DNA of 64,000 bases from Gongronella butleri (GCA_025201375.1 JAIWZP010000009.1:372001-436000); one strand, 5' to 3'; positions 35,718 to 46,251 are shown, numbered from the stretch's first letter. Notes: generated by a model from the letters alone, not told the origin. Numbers and translations are program-made.

Positions 35718-37100
35718 CCTGGAGGGAGCTGGGGGGGGGCAAAAAAAACGAAATGAAATGAAAAGAAAAAAAAAGGAGACGCGGGGATCAACGATCAGAA
35801 AAGAAAAAGAATATGGATTGATTATTAAATAAATAGGCAAAAAGGAGAGCAAGACACAAAAAGTGGAGCTTGAAATAAAACGGTGGCCCATGCGAGACAA
35901 AAGCGCGTTTCAATGCAAATGATGCTGGTCACACAAAGATTTTGTGCGTGTGAAAGGTTTGCCTTACTTTCTCATCTCTTTGAAAACCCCAAGGGCAGAT
36001 CTCGCAAAGCAAACCATCGTGCTTTCTTGGCAGGTCGCGTGTCTTTCAAGACAAATAATAGGTGCCTGAGGCACTTTTTGAAAAAAAAAATTTTTTTTTT
36101 TGTTTACAAACGCCGTTTTGCGAGGTGTGTGTGACGCGCATGTTGCGTGCACCAAAGATCCGTGGATATGGGCATGACGTCGGAGGAAAGAAGGAAGGAA
36201 ACGAATTTAGCGCGGAGCATCAGGAAAAAGGCGCGATTTTCACCCCACTCTTTTTTTCTTTTTTTTTTTTTTTGACACGTTGGCCGTCATGCACATGTCG
36301 CAGTGCATCGTGTACGCCCTGGATCTTGTACGCGGTGTGGGGTTGCGTGCGGAGCTAGGACGCATAGGTCCGCCCTCCCCCCGCTGCTGAGCTAAAAAGC
36401 AAAATTCCAGGTCCCAGGGCCTGCCTTATCGTCATCTCAATCCCCCAGTGCAACAATGCCCTTGTCGCTTGGATGGCGTCCATGCATCCAACGACTCGCT
36501 TTTCTTCCTTCTGGTATGTGAAAAAGCCAGTAGAAACACAAGTTGGGGAGTCTGAAGCTTGATCCACGGCTAAATCATTCCTTTCCGTATTAAATATTAA
36601 TGTTTGCGCGGGTTGGCCGGGCGTCATGAGATCAATTGTTCTCACGTCGAATCCGTGCCATCACCCTTGAGCGCATAGTAGCGCTAAAACTAGAATTCTC
36701 GCACGGACAAAGCTTGATTTCGCTTGTGTGACTCGCGGCTGGATTCCTTTCCCTCTTTTTTTCTTGCTTCCGTTGAAAAAGACGAAAATTCACGCGCTGG
36801 GGATCCGTCGCGACGCGCTATGGATCAGATCGCAAAGCCATTGTGGCACGATGCGCAGGTGAGATGGGGATGTTGCTTAAAGTTTCACCCTCTTGATGGA
36901 TGTATTAAGGATCAGGGATGAGATGGGAGCCACCCCATCCTGTTCCATGCAGATACACACAATGCGTGCCTGAGTACGAAAAAAAGCGATTGCACGGCGA
37001 CTTGGTTGGGATCTGACGACCAACTTGCCCCAATACTTTGTATTTACGCACTTTTACTTGTTTTTTTTGTTGTTTTCAACTCAATAGAAAATCATTTGCT
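35718..37100. other. Intergenic region upstream of BDP1 and of paralogue B
   Basis: Head-to-head spacer. It includes an orphan frame on the minus strand at about 36358-36645 and an isolated exon-like ATG segment at 36820-36858 followed by GTGAGA. Neither could be tied to a gene. Confidence 0.35.
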
Positions 37101-37510
37101 GCTTGTTCAAGCTACTTTTTGTATGTTTTTCAGTATCATTCAGTGCAAAAAGGCACCACAAGCGCTGATCGGCGACCATTTGACGCCTTATTGCTATTTG
37201 TAGTGCTCTCAAACCCAATTGAGGGCCATATGCGATCTGCTTGGGCTGTCGCATGTTCCTCAGCATCTTACAGCGTAAATAAGCATAATCAACACCGATT
37301 GGCGGCATTTGTTGCCACATTGCCCCCAATACACTTGTTTTTGGTGCTTGCAACCCAACAAATGCTCATTGTGAGCAGGTTTAGGCTGCATTGGCATGCT
37401 GTCCTGAGCTTTCTCAGCTTCTGTCAGCGTAAAAAAGGCACACTAAGCGCTGATTGGCGGCATTTGAGGCGGCATTTGAACACTCTAAAGGATGGCTCAA
37501 TTGGCATCCT
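37100..37510. repeat. Direct repeats of ~130-155 bp upstream of BDP1
   Basis: Three units share CAGCGTAAAAAAGGCAC, AAGCGCTGATTGGCGGCATTTG and TGCTTG/CATGCTGTCCT-type blocks, beginning near 37135, 37268 and 37424. They lie directly upstream of the BDP1 start. Confidence 0.65.
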
Positions 37511-37565
37511 TCATTTTTTTTTTCTTCCTTTGTCCACTTTATCTTCATTTCCGCCCCCACCCCAA

Positions 37566-39685
37566 ATGTCGTCCCTTACGTCGCTTGGCGTTAGTAAGTA
37601 GTGAGGCAAGAGCAGAATAGGCATTAAAAGCGACACAAAGAGAGAAAGGGGCAAAATTTGGAAGAAATAGGCTTTGGAAAGGACTCACCGTTTTTTTTAT
37701 TGTTTGAATCTTTTGTTTAGACAAGAGCAACACTCGATTTGCGCCCAAAGTTAAGGCACGAGGAGGACGTCGTGCTGCAGGCGGCGAACAAGACAAAGCA
37801 CACAAAGAAGAGCATGTTTCCAAGGAGAAAGAGGAACATGTGATGTCAGAAAAATCCGAACAAGCGTCACAGGCTCCTCCAGTTCCTCAACACGCTCCTC
37901 ACCACGCTCCGCACGCTCCTCAGCATCGATTGCAGCCGTCCACGGCACCATCCGTCTCATCATCCTCATCTGCGCCCACGGTGCTCACAATTCCTGCGCC
38001 TGTGCGTGCGTCGGAAAGCAACAGAGGGCTACCCCACGTCACACCATCACCTGCCGATCTCGTCGTGTCCATTGAGCCTCCCAAAGTGCCTGCCGTAGCC
38101 GCCGCCGCGCCTGTCATGCGCAAACCTGCGGCCGCCACGGGGGTGTCCATCGTGCCAGGTGTTTCATCTTCATCTTCGTCATCATCAGCGCAGATCGTCA
38201 AGGAGGAAGTCATTGCCACGCCATCCGGCCGCAGATTGAGCATCCCGTCTCTCAAATCGGCGCCCACCGCGTCTCCAAAGGTCGCGTCGTCAAAAATACA
38301 GCAATTGAAGCAGCTCGTCCAGGATACCGCCACCATTCCTATGCCAACACCGCCGCCCCCGCGCTCACGCACAAAAGTCACACCCGTCCCATCACCCTCG
38401 CTGGCGGAAAAGGGCAGAACCGTCCCTGCCTTTGTCACCGCTACGCCCGCAAGAGCAAAGGCACGCGCAATCCCCGCCACCACATCCACACCCGCGGAAA
38501 AAATCGACAAGGGCAAGGGCCGCGCCGAACAAGTAGCCTCACGCATCTCCAATCGCAAACGACGCACTACAAAGGCAAACACCTTGTCCGACACGGCATT
38601 GGCAAAGGCCACCAGCCGACCCGCCAGAAAGAAACAGCAGGCCGAAAAAGTCGATAAAAACCACAAAGTTGACGAAAACGACGAACACGACGAACACGAC
38701 GAAATCGACGAAAGCGACGTAGAAGACGAGGTCGAAAAGCGTGCTGCACCAAAGAACAAGCTCCCCGTCAAGCGCGCGCGCGCTACAAGGCCCAAAAAGG
38801 CCAATGTCAAGACCGTGTCCGCCGCCGCTGCCGCCGAGGAAGCCGACACCGCGCCCAATGCACCGGCAAAGCCACGCGCAAAGGCCAAGATCGTGTATTA
38901 CGAAGATTTCGACGGGTTTGACGATGAAGACGATGAAGACATGATCGACGAGCTAGACGACAGCGACGACGAGGACTTTGCCCCCGGCAGGCGTCCCGTT
39001 CGTGGCGACGACAACGACGAAGAAATCCATGTTTTCGAACCCAATGGCGAGTCTTCCATCAATGCGCGCATGCGCAATCAACGCCGCCGCCGCGCCAAGC
39101 GTATGCACATCATGGCCAAGGATATGAAGACCCTCGACGACATCAACGCCGATCCCATGGCCCCAGGCAACTTGGAGCGCCCTATCTCGTATTTCTTGAT
39201 GGACAACCCAGATGGCATTGTGACAAAGACATTCCGCGACAAGAGCTTGGCACGCGACGAGCAGCGCCTGGCAAAGGGCACAGCAGCGCACAAGGAGACA
39301 CAGATCAAACTCGAGAAACTCGAAAAGGAGCGCCGCGAGCGCGAGCAACAACAGGCACTCAAGAACGAACAAGACAACAGGCAGCACCAAGACTCCGCCA
39401 TGGGCGCCAGCGGCAGCAGTGGCCTCGTCGAGTCGTCCCACGCCCTCCAGGTCCGCCTCGTCAATGGCCAAATCATGCTCGATACAGACTCCATGACCAT
39501 TGATCGCGAGCGCGAAAACGCGCAAATGTCCCACGAAGACATGGAGGTCGTCGAAGAAAATGCAATGTCAAGACGCATCAACAGCAATTCATACGGCAAA
39601 CGATCAAAAAGCGGGCCATGGACAAAGCTTGAAACCGAGGATTTCTACGAGGTAAGACCCCATAGAGAGAAACTGCTCTCTCTCT

Positions 39686-39721
<36 letters not shown>

Positions 39722-39998
39722 AATTCCCCCTTTTTTTTTTTAATTTCAGCTTTTATCCATGTTTGGCACCGACTTTGAGATGATGAGCAAGGTGATGCCT
39801 GGCCGCACGCGATCGCACCTGCGCCTAAAGTTCAATCGCGAGGAACGCAACAATCCCAAGCGCATCACCGAATACCTGATCTACAAAAAGAAACCCGTCG
39901 ATCTTGCAAAGTACAAGCAGATGCTCGGCATCGAGGAGGAACGCCTGCCCGACGATTTCCACACGCCAACACCGCCCATCAAAGAACAACCACTGTAA
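37566..39998 (+). CDS. BDP1: Transcription factor TFIIIB subunit B'' (BDP1)
   Basis: Exons 37566..37593, 37721..39651 and 39750..39998 join to 735 residues. The tiny first exon (28 nt) encodes MSSLTSLGV and splices to NKSNTRFAPKVKARGGRR, the typical Bdp1 N-terminal motif. A long disordered Ser/Pro/Ala-rich part follows, then a Lys/Asp/Glu-rich repeat (DENDEHDEHDEIDESD). The C-terminal extended SANT (Myb-like) domain starts at SGPWTKLETEDFYE and continues across the last splice as LLSMFGTDFEMMSKVMPGRTRSHLRLKFNREERNNP. Bdp1 joins Brf1 and TBP at RNA polymerase III promoters and opens the DNA. The exon 2 donor is followed by a (CT)n and poly-T intron. Confidence rests on the SANT domain and N-terminal motif. 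Confidence 0.92.
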
Positions 39999-40191
39999 TT
40001 TCCGCATCCATACTTATCCCCCTCTCCCTTTTCCTCCCTTTTCACCCTGATTTGATTCATCTCATGCCTCATTCCCCATATCATCCTGTATCGACTTGCC
40101 ATCCACCATTCGTATCCACCATTCGTATTAAAAACAATCGATGATTTTGTGTCTTGATGCTTGAATTACTGCAGCAAAAATCGAACACAGT

Positions 40192-40213
40192 ATCATATCA
40201 TATCATATCATAA
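40192..40213. repeat. ATATC microsatellite
   Basis: About four tandem TATCA units downstream of BDP1. Related TATCATA words recur in the repeat island. Confidence 0.8.
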
Positions 40214-40469
40214 AAAGCTGTACGTACATTATTGTAATTGACCCCCAAATTTTGCCCTTTGACTATCATATCATACGTACGTATCCATATGATCTGATAC
40301 AGTAAATGACCGCTCCATCGGCATGCCATCCATATATCGTTTTACGTACGCGTTATATCGGTTGAATTTGATTTTTTATTTTTTTTTTTTTTTTTGCCCA
40401 GCCAAATGCCAAAATTCGTGTTTTGTATACTGTATTGGCTATTGTCAGGGAATCTGCATACTGTATCGG

Positions 40470-42130
40470 CAGGCCTCGTCAAAAATCGTCGGATAAACCG
40501 ATGGGGTGGCAATCTACTCGTGTATGATATTTAGCCGCGCCTTGTTTCAATCCAATCGAGTGCTTGCAGCTCCATGAAATTTTGGCATATGATATGAGCA
40601 TTTCGGTCTCTCTCTTTTCAGAACAATAGTAAAAACCGGGGATTGATCTGACCGTTGGAAAGAAAATTGACAATGCTCCATAAATTCACAATTTTAACTC
40701 TAGCGCGTCAAGCTGCTACTGTATTATTCGAACAGGCTTAAATCTTACAAGCGGAAAGACACGCACAAGGGGGTCATTTTATCCCTGCCCGGCAACGCCG
40801 CGCCGATGCGCAACATTTGTACGCTTGCAACGCCCAATCAAACATTTCAGCTTCGTTTTTCTCGGCAATGGACAAGACAAAGGATACAGTAGTGGGTGCT
40901 GCTGTGACAATAAGGATACAGTAGTGGGTGCTGCTGTGACAATACTGTAAATGCAGAATTCGATTCTCTTCTGTCGGATGAACCCACCAGTTTCACCAGG
41001 GTACGACCAAGAAAAAGTGATGCAGAAATTCCATTTTCTACAATAATATTTGGCTTTGATTGCCCATTCCTCGAAAGCAACTTGATCGACCCCGATTTTT
41101 ATTGCAGATTCGCTTATCATAGAAAGAAGGGGCCAATGCACCTACTAATGCTATTATGACTCTGAGATGTCCAATGTGTAGGTTGCCAAACAGATTTGAG
41201 AGACCTGACCCTCTCAAAAAAGCGAGGGACCCTCCAGATGCATTTTAACCTGACCCACTCTTTTTTTTCTAAATTTGAAAAAAAAGATTTCGATACCATG
41301 AAGGAGTCATCGCAGCTCCACGAAAATTTTACATGTACAGTACTGTACAGTACTTTAGTGGATATTGCTCCAGTCTTTCAAAATATTTTGTGGATCGCTA
41401 GGGATGTTAAATCGAGAATCTCGCTCGAAAATCTCGAGGGTTCGAGACGAGATCGAGACGATCGAGACGACCTGAATCTCGCTCATCTCGATCGACAAGA
41501 AAGTAAAATCTCGCTCGTCTCGCTCGAATCTCGAACAAAAAAAATTAGGTTAGGTGTAATGTTTCATCATGTACAGTATTTTAGATTATGTAGTGGTGTA
41601 ATGCAATGGGAAAAAGCTTTGTCTTGGCACTCATCAGGATGTGAAAGAAGGTTCAACTCTTGTCTTTGTGTCGACTTTTTTTGGTGGATTTTTTCACCCC
41701 ACCAGACAAAGTTTTGAAGAAAAATGCTCGAGTTTTGTCATGTGACATTCTCGAATCTCGCTCGAATCTCGCTCGATCTCGACCAGGAGAATCTCGATCG
41801 AGATCGAGATGACCCAAAATTTTGTCGAGACGAGACGAGACAAGGTGAATCTCGTCTCGCTCGCTCGAATTAACAACCCTCCTATGGATCGCGGTGAAAT
41901 GACATCGATCAAAATTCAAAAGAGACGCACTCCTCGGGTGGTGTCATTTCCTGATTGTTTGCTTGCTTGCCCGAAGGATGAACAACAACTTTGCCCGCTT
42001 CTTGCAAAAGTCGATCAAACATTATTGGATCAATTTTCAAACTTGCTTTTCTCGACAACTGCAAAAATAACCAACGATGCTTCTAACAACATGTCAAATG
42101 CTGCTGCTGAATCTCCACCGAATCTAATGC
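40470..42130. repeat. Degenerate dispersed repeat (family F), copy 2, interrupted by a hAT-like element
   Basis: Colinear with 61690-62400 in its first part (GACGCACAAGGGGGTCATT, GATGCGCAACATTTG, GTCGGATGAACCCA) and with 26820-27020 and 60680-60840 in its last part. The unit AAGGATACAGTAGTGGGTGC is tandemly duplicated at 40877-40940. The 486-bp insertion at 41399-41884 splits the repeat. Confidence 0.7.
41399..41884. mobile_element. Non-autonomous hAT-like element (MITE), 486 bp
   Basis: It begins TAGGGATGTTAAATCGAG and ends with the complement of TAGGAGGGTTGTTAATTCGAG, which gives imperfect terminal inverted repeats. It is flanked by an 8-bp direct repeat TGGATCGC (41391-41398 and 41885-41892). 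Removing the element plus one copy restores the family F sequence TTTTGTGGATCGCGGTGAAA. Subterminal regions are dense in TCTCG/CGAGA words in both orientations. There is no transposase. Confidence 0.82.
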
Positions 42131-42167
42131 AATGGCTTGCAGGGCGCTAGTAGCTTGGGTTTTAACT

Positions 42168-42732
42168 TTTTGCATCGGTCATTTCACCAGCTTGCAGCAG
42201 CCCATTCTACAGCACACAAAAAAACCAGCAAAAAAAATACAGTACGTAAAAAAAAATTCCATGCAATTTACGCGCGCACCTAAATTTGGAAGTGTCAAAA
42301 CCTTAAATTTTTGCAAAAAAAATCTTGGCCAAAGTAGGCGCTTTTCTCAGTCGATCGCCGTTCATGCGTCACTCTTTGGACATTTTTCCTACGTTGGAGC
42401 AACAAGGCATTTTGTCTACCAATAGCAAATGGGCGGAGTTACCTACTTGGGATGCATTGATCTCTCGGAGTTCAAAATTTCCCGAGTTAGGCATTTTCTG
42501 AGATTGAAATTCGTGACCCCTGAGTGACCCCTGAATTTTCAAAAGTGGTCGTAGCGCTTTGGGGGTTTAAGCTTTTTTGTTCCAAAATTTGCGCTGAATG
42601 CGATGCGGCTACTTTTGAGCGGGGCTGACCATGCAGATGGCGAGATAAATGCGAAATGGGCCAAATTTGGTGCTTTTGGAAGTTGTGGTGGGCTCAAAAA
42701 AATCGGGCGAGTACAGTATGATACTGTACATA
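42168..42732. repeat. Dispersed repeat D, copy 2 (insertion host of the 3.8-kb element)
   Basis: Colinear with 29458-30010. After the mobile element the sequence GATGAGCACTGGCTA (about 46541) resumes the match to TTGAGCACTGGGCTA at about 29999. Confidence 0.65.
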
Positions 42733-42978
42733 GGAGGTCGGTCATAATTGGTTGCCTGTGCTTAGTATGATAGATCAACATTTATTTTATAGGACATCTA
42801 TGCCTTTAAAGTCTTTTTAATTGCACCACTGAACATTGTCTCCCGGGAAGACACTGTGGCCTTATACCCGTGTCTTTGCTTCGGTCCCGATTACGTAATC
42901 AATTGGTTTGCAAATGATTATCTAGACGCGTTTTAAACAATTAGACAAATTTTGAACAAAAAGACTTGCCCGATCGCC
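42733..42978. repeat. Left 246-bp direct terminal repeat
   Basis: Identical base for base with 46264-46509 by eye. It has inverted-repeat-like ends and an internal imperfect hairpin at 42844-42889. Confidence 0.92.
42844..42889. other. Imperfect hairpin in the left terminal repeat
   Basis: CGGGAAGACAC at 42844-42854 can pair with GTGTCTT at 42870-42876 and, past an 8-nt bulge, with TCCCG at 42885-42889. The loop is about 15 nt. The same structure recurs at 46375-46420. Biological role unknown. Confidence 0.5.
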
Positions 42979-43107
42979 TACAGCATCAGATGATATTAAC
43001 GTAAACGGTTCTTTTTACCTTGCGAGTAACAATAAAGCTAAAGACTACATTTCCAGCGATATTTTCTTCGATTACTCCTTGCAATTCATCACTGCTGCAG
43101 CGTGCTT

Positions 43108-44676
43108 TCACAATGCCATTATTGATATGAGGACCAGATGTAGATACGTTTTATTTCTGAACGACGCGTATCCATACTTATTTACAGTGTAAGTTTCACC
43201 AATGGCAAGACATGAATAATCAGCTCTGTATGATGATACCTGAGGGCTGTTTATGACGATCAATGACTCTGGGAGCGCATTGGTCAAGGATAACATGCTA
43301 AAGGAATCTTCTATCTTGACCAACGGCGCCAAACTGCGATTGATAGAATTTTCCAGGCGATGGTTAGGCCACTCGATGTAGATGTTCTTATAGATATCAA
43401 GGCCAACGTCGGCAAACATGCTGATATTTTCTATTTGAAGACGACTACGGGAAGGAAACAAGGAATTGGTGGACAGACCAGGTACCAACGTCATGGCGTT
43501 ACATCCTTCAGCTCTTTGGTAACGCTCGTGTTTAATAACGTCATACGAGTGATTGTTACCGGTGGTGTCAGCAGTGATTTGCTCAATAAAGAAGCAGTGG
43601 ATAATTCTGTCGTTGAAGCTGAAGTTGGCTAACAAGCACTCAAGTTTATCTCTGCTAATTTTATCTTTACAAATACCCTGCATTCGCCTTGTAAGTGAGT
43701 TCCACCAATGACAGTAAGCAAAAGTACCTGTACTCTCGATGTACACTGCAGTAACTTGGGAAAGCTTATCGACAATCTTGTGCCATTGCTCGTACAAGGG
43801 AACATTGAAAGTGGGGCATTCTGCAAGATCATCCAGCAAGTTGTTCATTGCATGTTCGTATGAGGTGGGAGCAAAGAGCGTGCTGCCGTAGATGGTTAAT
43901 TCGATACGAGTATATCCAGCACCTAGAAAACGCTTTAGTCTTTCCATGGATGAGGTATCTGGACTGGCAACAAGATGGCTGAGACGTGATCCTAGGAGCT
44001 GAAGAACTTGCGTGCTTTCCAAGGCCTGAATGAACTTGTTATAGATTTTCGTACGAGTATTTGCGTTGTTCAATTGGGGACACTTGCCTAGGTAAGAGAT
44101 GCAGTTATCACCAGTTTTTCGTCGGTCATTCACAATATCAAATATGGTGGCAAGATTGCGTGACAGGAGGTATTTTTCGATGATTTTACGCGTCGAAATG
44201 CGTGCGCAATCAACTGTCACATCGATACTTCGAATTAAGACCCTATTTTCATGCAATCTCGCGAGAGCCTCTTGTTGCAAGGAATGAAGTACGTCATTCA
44301 AGCTAATATTATGAAACGTGACATTAATACCAAGGTAACCTACTTCATTCCATGATTGACGCATTTCCATTTCCTCAGATGCGAGATCAAAGCTCTGCCA
44401 TATGCCTTTTCTGATATATTTTATGCGAAACTGATGATTTTCAAAGGCAGATAACAAGCAGCTCTTGATGATACCCATGAAGAACTTGATCTTTTGGGTA
44501 ACGTCACAATTCGTGTCAAAGGCGCACCATAGCATAATGCTGTCAACGAAAATGCTCGTAAAATCTGTCCATCCATAAAGTTTGTCATAATTTTCTGTGT
44601 AGTCAATACCATAAAGGTCGTTTAGGTATTGGGAATGTTCATAAAGGAAAGAGTTTACAATAGTGTTGGTCATCAT
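43108..44676 (-). CDS. Mobile-element protein of 522 residues, motif order like Rep_trans replication initiators
   Basis: Intronless frame from MMTNT at 44676 to a TGA at 43108. It is not a Myb/SANT protein, the usual partner gene in Harbinger elements. Its middle has, in order, IRSIDVTVDCA (149-158), CISYLGK (192-198), NTRTKIYNKFIQALE (206-220) and YTRIELTIYGS (255-265). Rolling-circle replication initiators of the Rep_trans type show the same order of an acidic beta-strand, Y-x-G, R-x-x-x-Y-x-K and R-x-E. This is pattern resemblance only: no HUH motif is seen and no catalytic tyrosine can be assigned. It is transcribed away from the transposase gene. A coherent alternative frame continues past the stop to 42986, so the C-terminus may be frameshifted. 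It could instead be a novel DNA-binding accessory protein. Confidence 0.7.
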   Translation of the reverse strand: MMTNTIVNSFLYEHSQYLNDLYGIDYTENYDKLYGWTDFTSIFVDSIMLWCAFDTNCDVTQKIKFFMGIIKSCLLSAFENHQFRIKYIRKGIWQSFDLASEEMEMRQSWNEVGYLGINVTFHNISLNDVLHSLQQEALARLHENRVLIRSIDVTVDCARISTRKIIEKYLLSRNLATIFDIVNDRRKTGDNCISYLGKCPQLNNANTRTKIYNKFIQALESTQVLQLLGSRLSHLVASPDTSSMERLKRFLGAGYTRIELTIYGSTLFAPTSYEHAMNNLLDDLAECPTFNVPLYEQWHKIVDKLSQVTAVYIESTGTFAYCHWWNSLTRRMQGICKDKISRDKLECLLANFSFNDRIIHCFFIEQITADTTGNNHSYDVIKHERYQRAEGCNAMTLVPGLSTNSLFPSRSRLQIENISMFADVGLDIYKNIYIEWPNHRLENSINRSLAPLVKIEDSFSMLSLTNALPESLIVINSPQVSSYRADYSCLAIGETYTVNKYGYASFRNKTYLHLVLISIMAL

Positions 44677-44811
44677 ATTGCACAGACTTTACAAATCTTG
44701 CTTGGTCGTCAGCGTTTGATTATAAATAGCTCTTCACATAAATGATTAATCATGTGACCATTTTAAAACGGGGCTTTATTTGAATGCACTATACATGAGA
44801 TCAAAGGCAAG
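44677..44811. promoter_or_regulatory. Divergent promoter of the two-gene mobile element
   Basis: A 135-bp AT-rich spacer between the two start codons, with TATAAATA near 44731-44738. A 6-codon uORF (44795-44815) overlaps the transposase start through ATGA. Confidence 0.5.
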
Positions 44812-46251
44812 ATGAACGATGATCTTAGACAGTTATTTCAATATTTGGTTAGAATATATTGGTCATTTCTGAATGATGACTGGCCCATTGTTGAAAGAGA
44901 GAACCATCGATCTGAAATAAAGGGAATACTTGGTATAGAGATGGTAAAAAATTACGTGCTTGAACGTTTGGGCTATATACCTGTATATTTCTTTTTGACA
45001 GTATTATTTAGCAATAGAGATTATCCTGGACCATATCGTGGAGTGGAGAAAGGCCTTTTGATATTGTATCATCTATTGACCGGTGCGTCCATGGATCAAA
45101 TGGGGCAATTTATACCCAAAAGCACCTTCAATACCATTTACAAAGCCTTTTATTCAAAGCAAGTGGACTGGCTAAATAAAAAATTAGATGAATGCCTAGC
45201 TGTGATGTTTTCGAATGTAAAGATTAGAGTAATGTATGCAAGAGAAATGAATCCTAACGAGTTTAAACATGTAACGATGATGATTGATGGTCACGATTCA
45301 CGAGCAACCTATATAAATGCATCATCGAGAGCTGATTATTATTCTTACAAATTAAAGAAATCTGGCTTTCGCACCCAGGTAGGCATGGATATCAATAGCA
45401 TGATTTTGTTTGTTTCAGAGGCTGCACCATGTGCTGCAAATAATGATGGTTCGATGCTTGTTTCGATGGATTTATCTGATAAAATAAGTCGCTTTGATGT
45501 CGTTTGTGTGGATGGAGGATATACCCTATTTATAAATCGTATATTGCACATGAACCCCCATCTTCAGATTGAGAGCTTTGTAACTCCTGTGAGAAGATCA
45601 AGAGGTGTAAATCTTAGTGCAGAAGAGATAGCTTATAACCAGCTGCTTGGCGGGTTTAGGTCATCTATAGAATCTCGTTTTGGAGAGCTTGGTCACCTTT
45701 TTCATCGATTTAATGGCAAATCTGTGATCCGCGTATCTGAAACTGCTGTCTTTACGGCACAATTCAAGTTGGCATGCGTTTTAAGCAACATGAAAAAGTT
45801 TGTTGCCATGGGACAACTTCAACAAACAGATCATCATACATTTTGGATGCATAAAGACTTTGATTATTACGGTGGTACTGCTTCTACTAGTTCTATTTAT
45901 GATGTCGTCGACATTTTGAGCATATCTGACAGACGTGCGCATAAAGAGAAAATAGAGACAATACAACAAGAGCTTTTTAATCTTACTATTGAAGATGCTT
46001 TTGCACAAGGGAGGAATTGTATTGTTAGCACTAATGTTGAAGAAGAGATGGTAATGCAAGATGCCGATCAGAGTACCGGTAATTACGAGGTTGAGAGGAT
46101 TATTAATCATCGTCATACCCCTAATGGCATCCAATACAGAGTAAAATGGATTGGATATGACAACAGACATAATAGGTGGCTATCAATGGACGAATTTAAC
46201 GACGATGGGAACATGGTACAAGAATATATGCTTACCATTACTGAGGGTTAA
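44812..46251 (+). CDS. Chromodomain-bearing DDE transposase, Harbinger/DDE_Tnp_4 type
   Basis: Intronless, 479 residues. The catalytic triad is visible as MMIDGHDSR (D159), DVVCVDGGY (D234) and SSIESRFGELG (E287), the spacing and context of DDE_Tnp_4/HARBI1-like nucleases. Residues about 1-140 form a helical N-terminal region. Residues 425-472 are a chromodomain (YEVERIINHR, then YRVKWIGYDNRHNRWLSMDEF) with aromatic-cage candidates Y425, W446 and Y449. A chromodomain would bind methylated histone tails and could steer insertion, as proposed for chromoviral integrases; here that is an inference. The frame is intact and its flanking repeats are identical, suggesting recent activity. Codon use is AT-rich, unlike the host genes. 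Confidence 0.9.
   Translation: MNDDLRQLFQYLVRIYWSFLNDDWPIVERENHRSEIKGILGIEMVKNYVLERLGYIPVYFFLTVLFSNRDYPGPYRGVEKGLLILYHLLTGASMDQMGQFIPKSTFNTIYKAFYSKQVDWLNKKLDECLAVMFSNVKIRVMYAREMNPNEFKHVTMMIDGHDSRATYINASSRADYYSYKLKKSGFRTQVGMDINSMILFVSEAAPCAANNDGSMLVSMDLSDKISRFDVVCVDGGYTLFINRILHMNPHLQIESFVTPVRRSRGVNLSAEEIAYNQLLGGFRSSIESRFGELGHLFHRFNGKSVIRVSETAVFTAQFKLACVLSNMKKFVAMGQLQQTDHHTFWMHKDFDYYGGTASTSSIYDVVDILSISDRRAHKEKIETIQQELFNLTIEDAFAQGRNCIVSTNVEEEMVMQDADQSTGNYEVERIINHRHTPNGIQYRVKWIGYDNRHNRWLSMDEFNDDGNMVQEYMLTITEG

Noticed and set aside
36820..36858. First exon of an extra gene (MDQIAKPLWHDAQ then GTGAGA)
   Set aside because: No acceptor or downstream exon could be found before the repeats, and there is no homology.
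37920..38888. 322-codon minus-strand frame
   Set aside because: Antisense shadow of the low-complexity region of BDP1.
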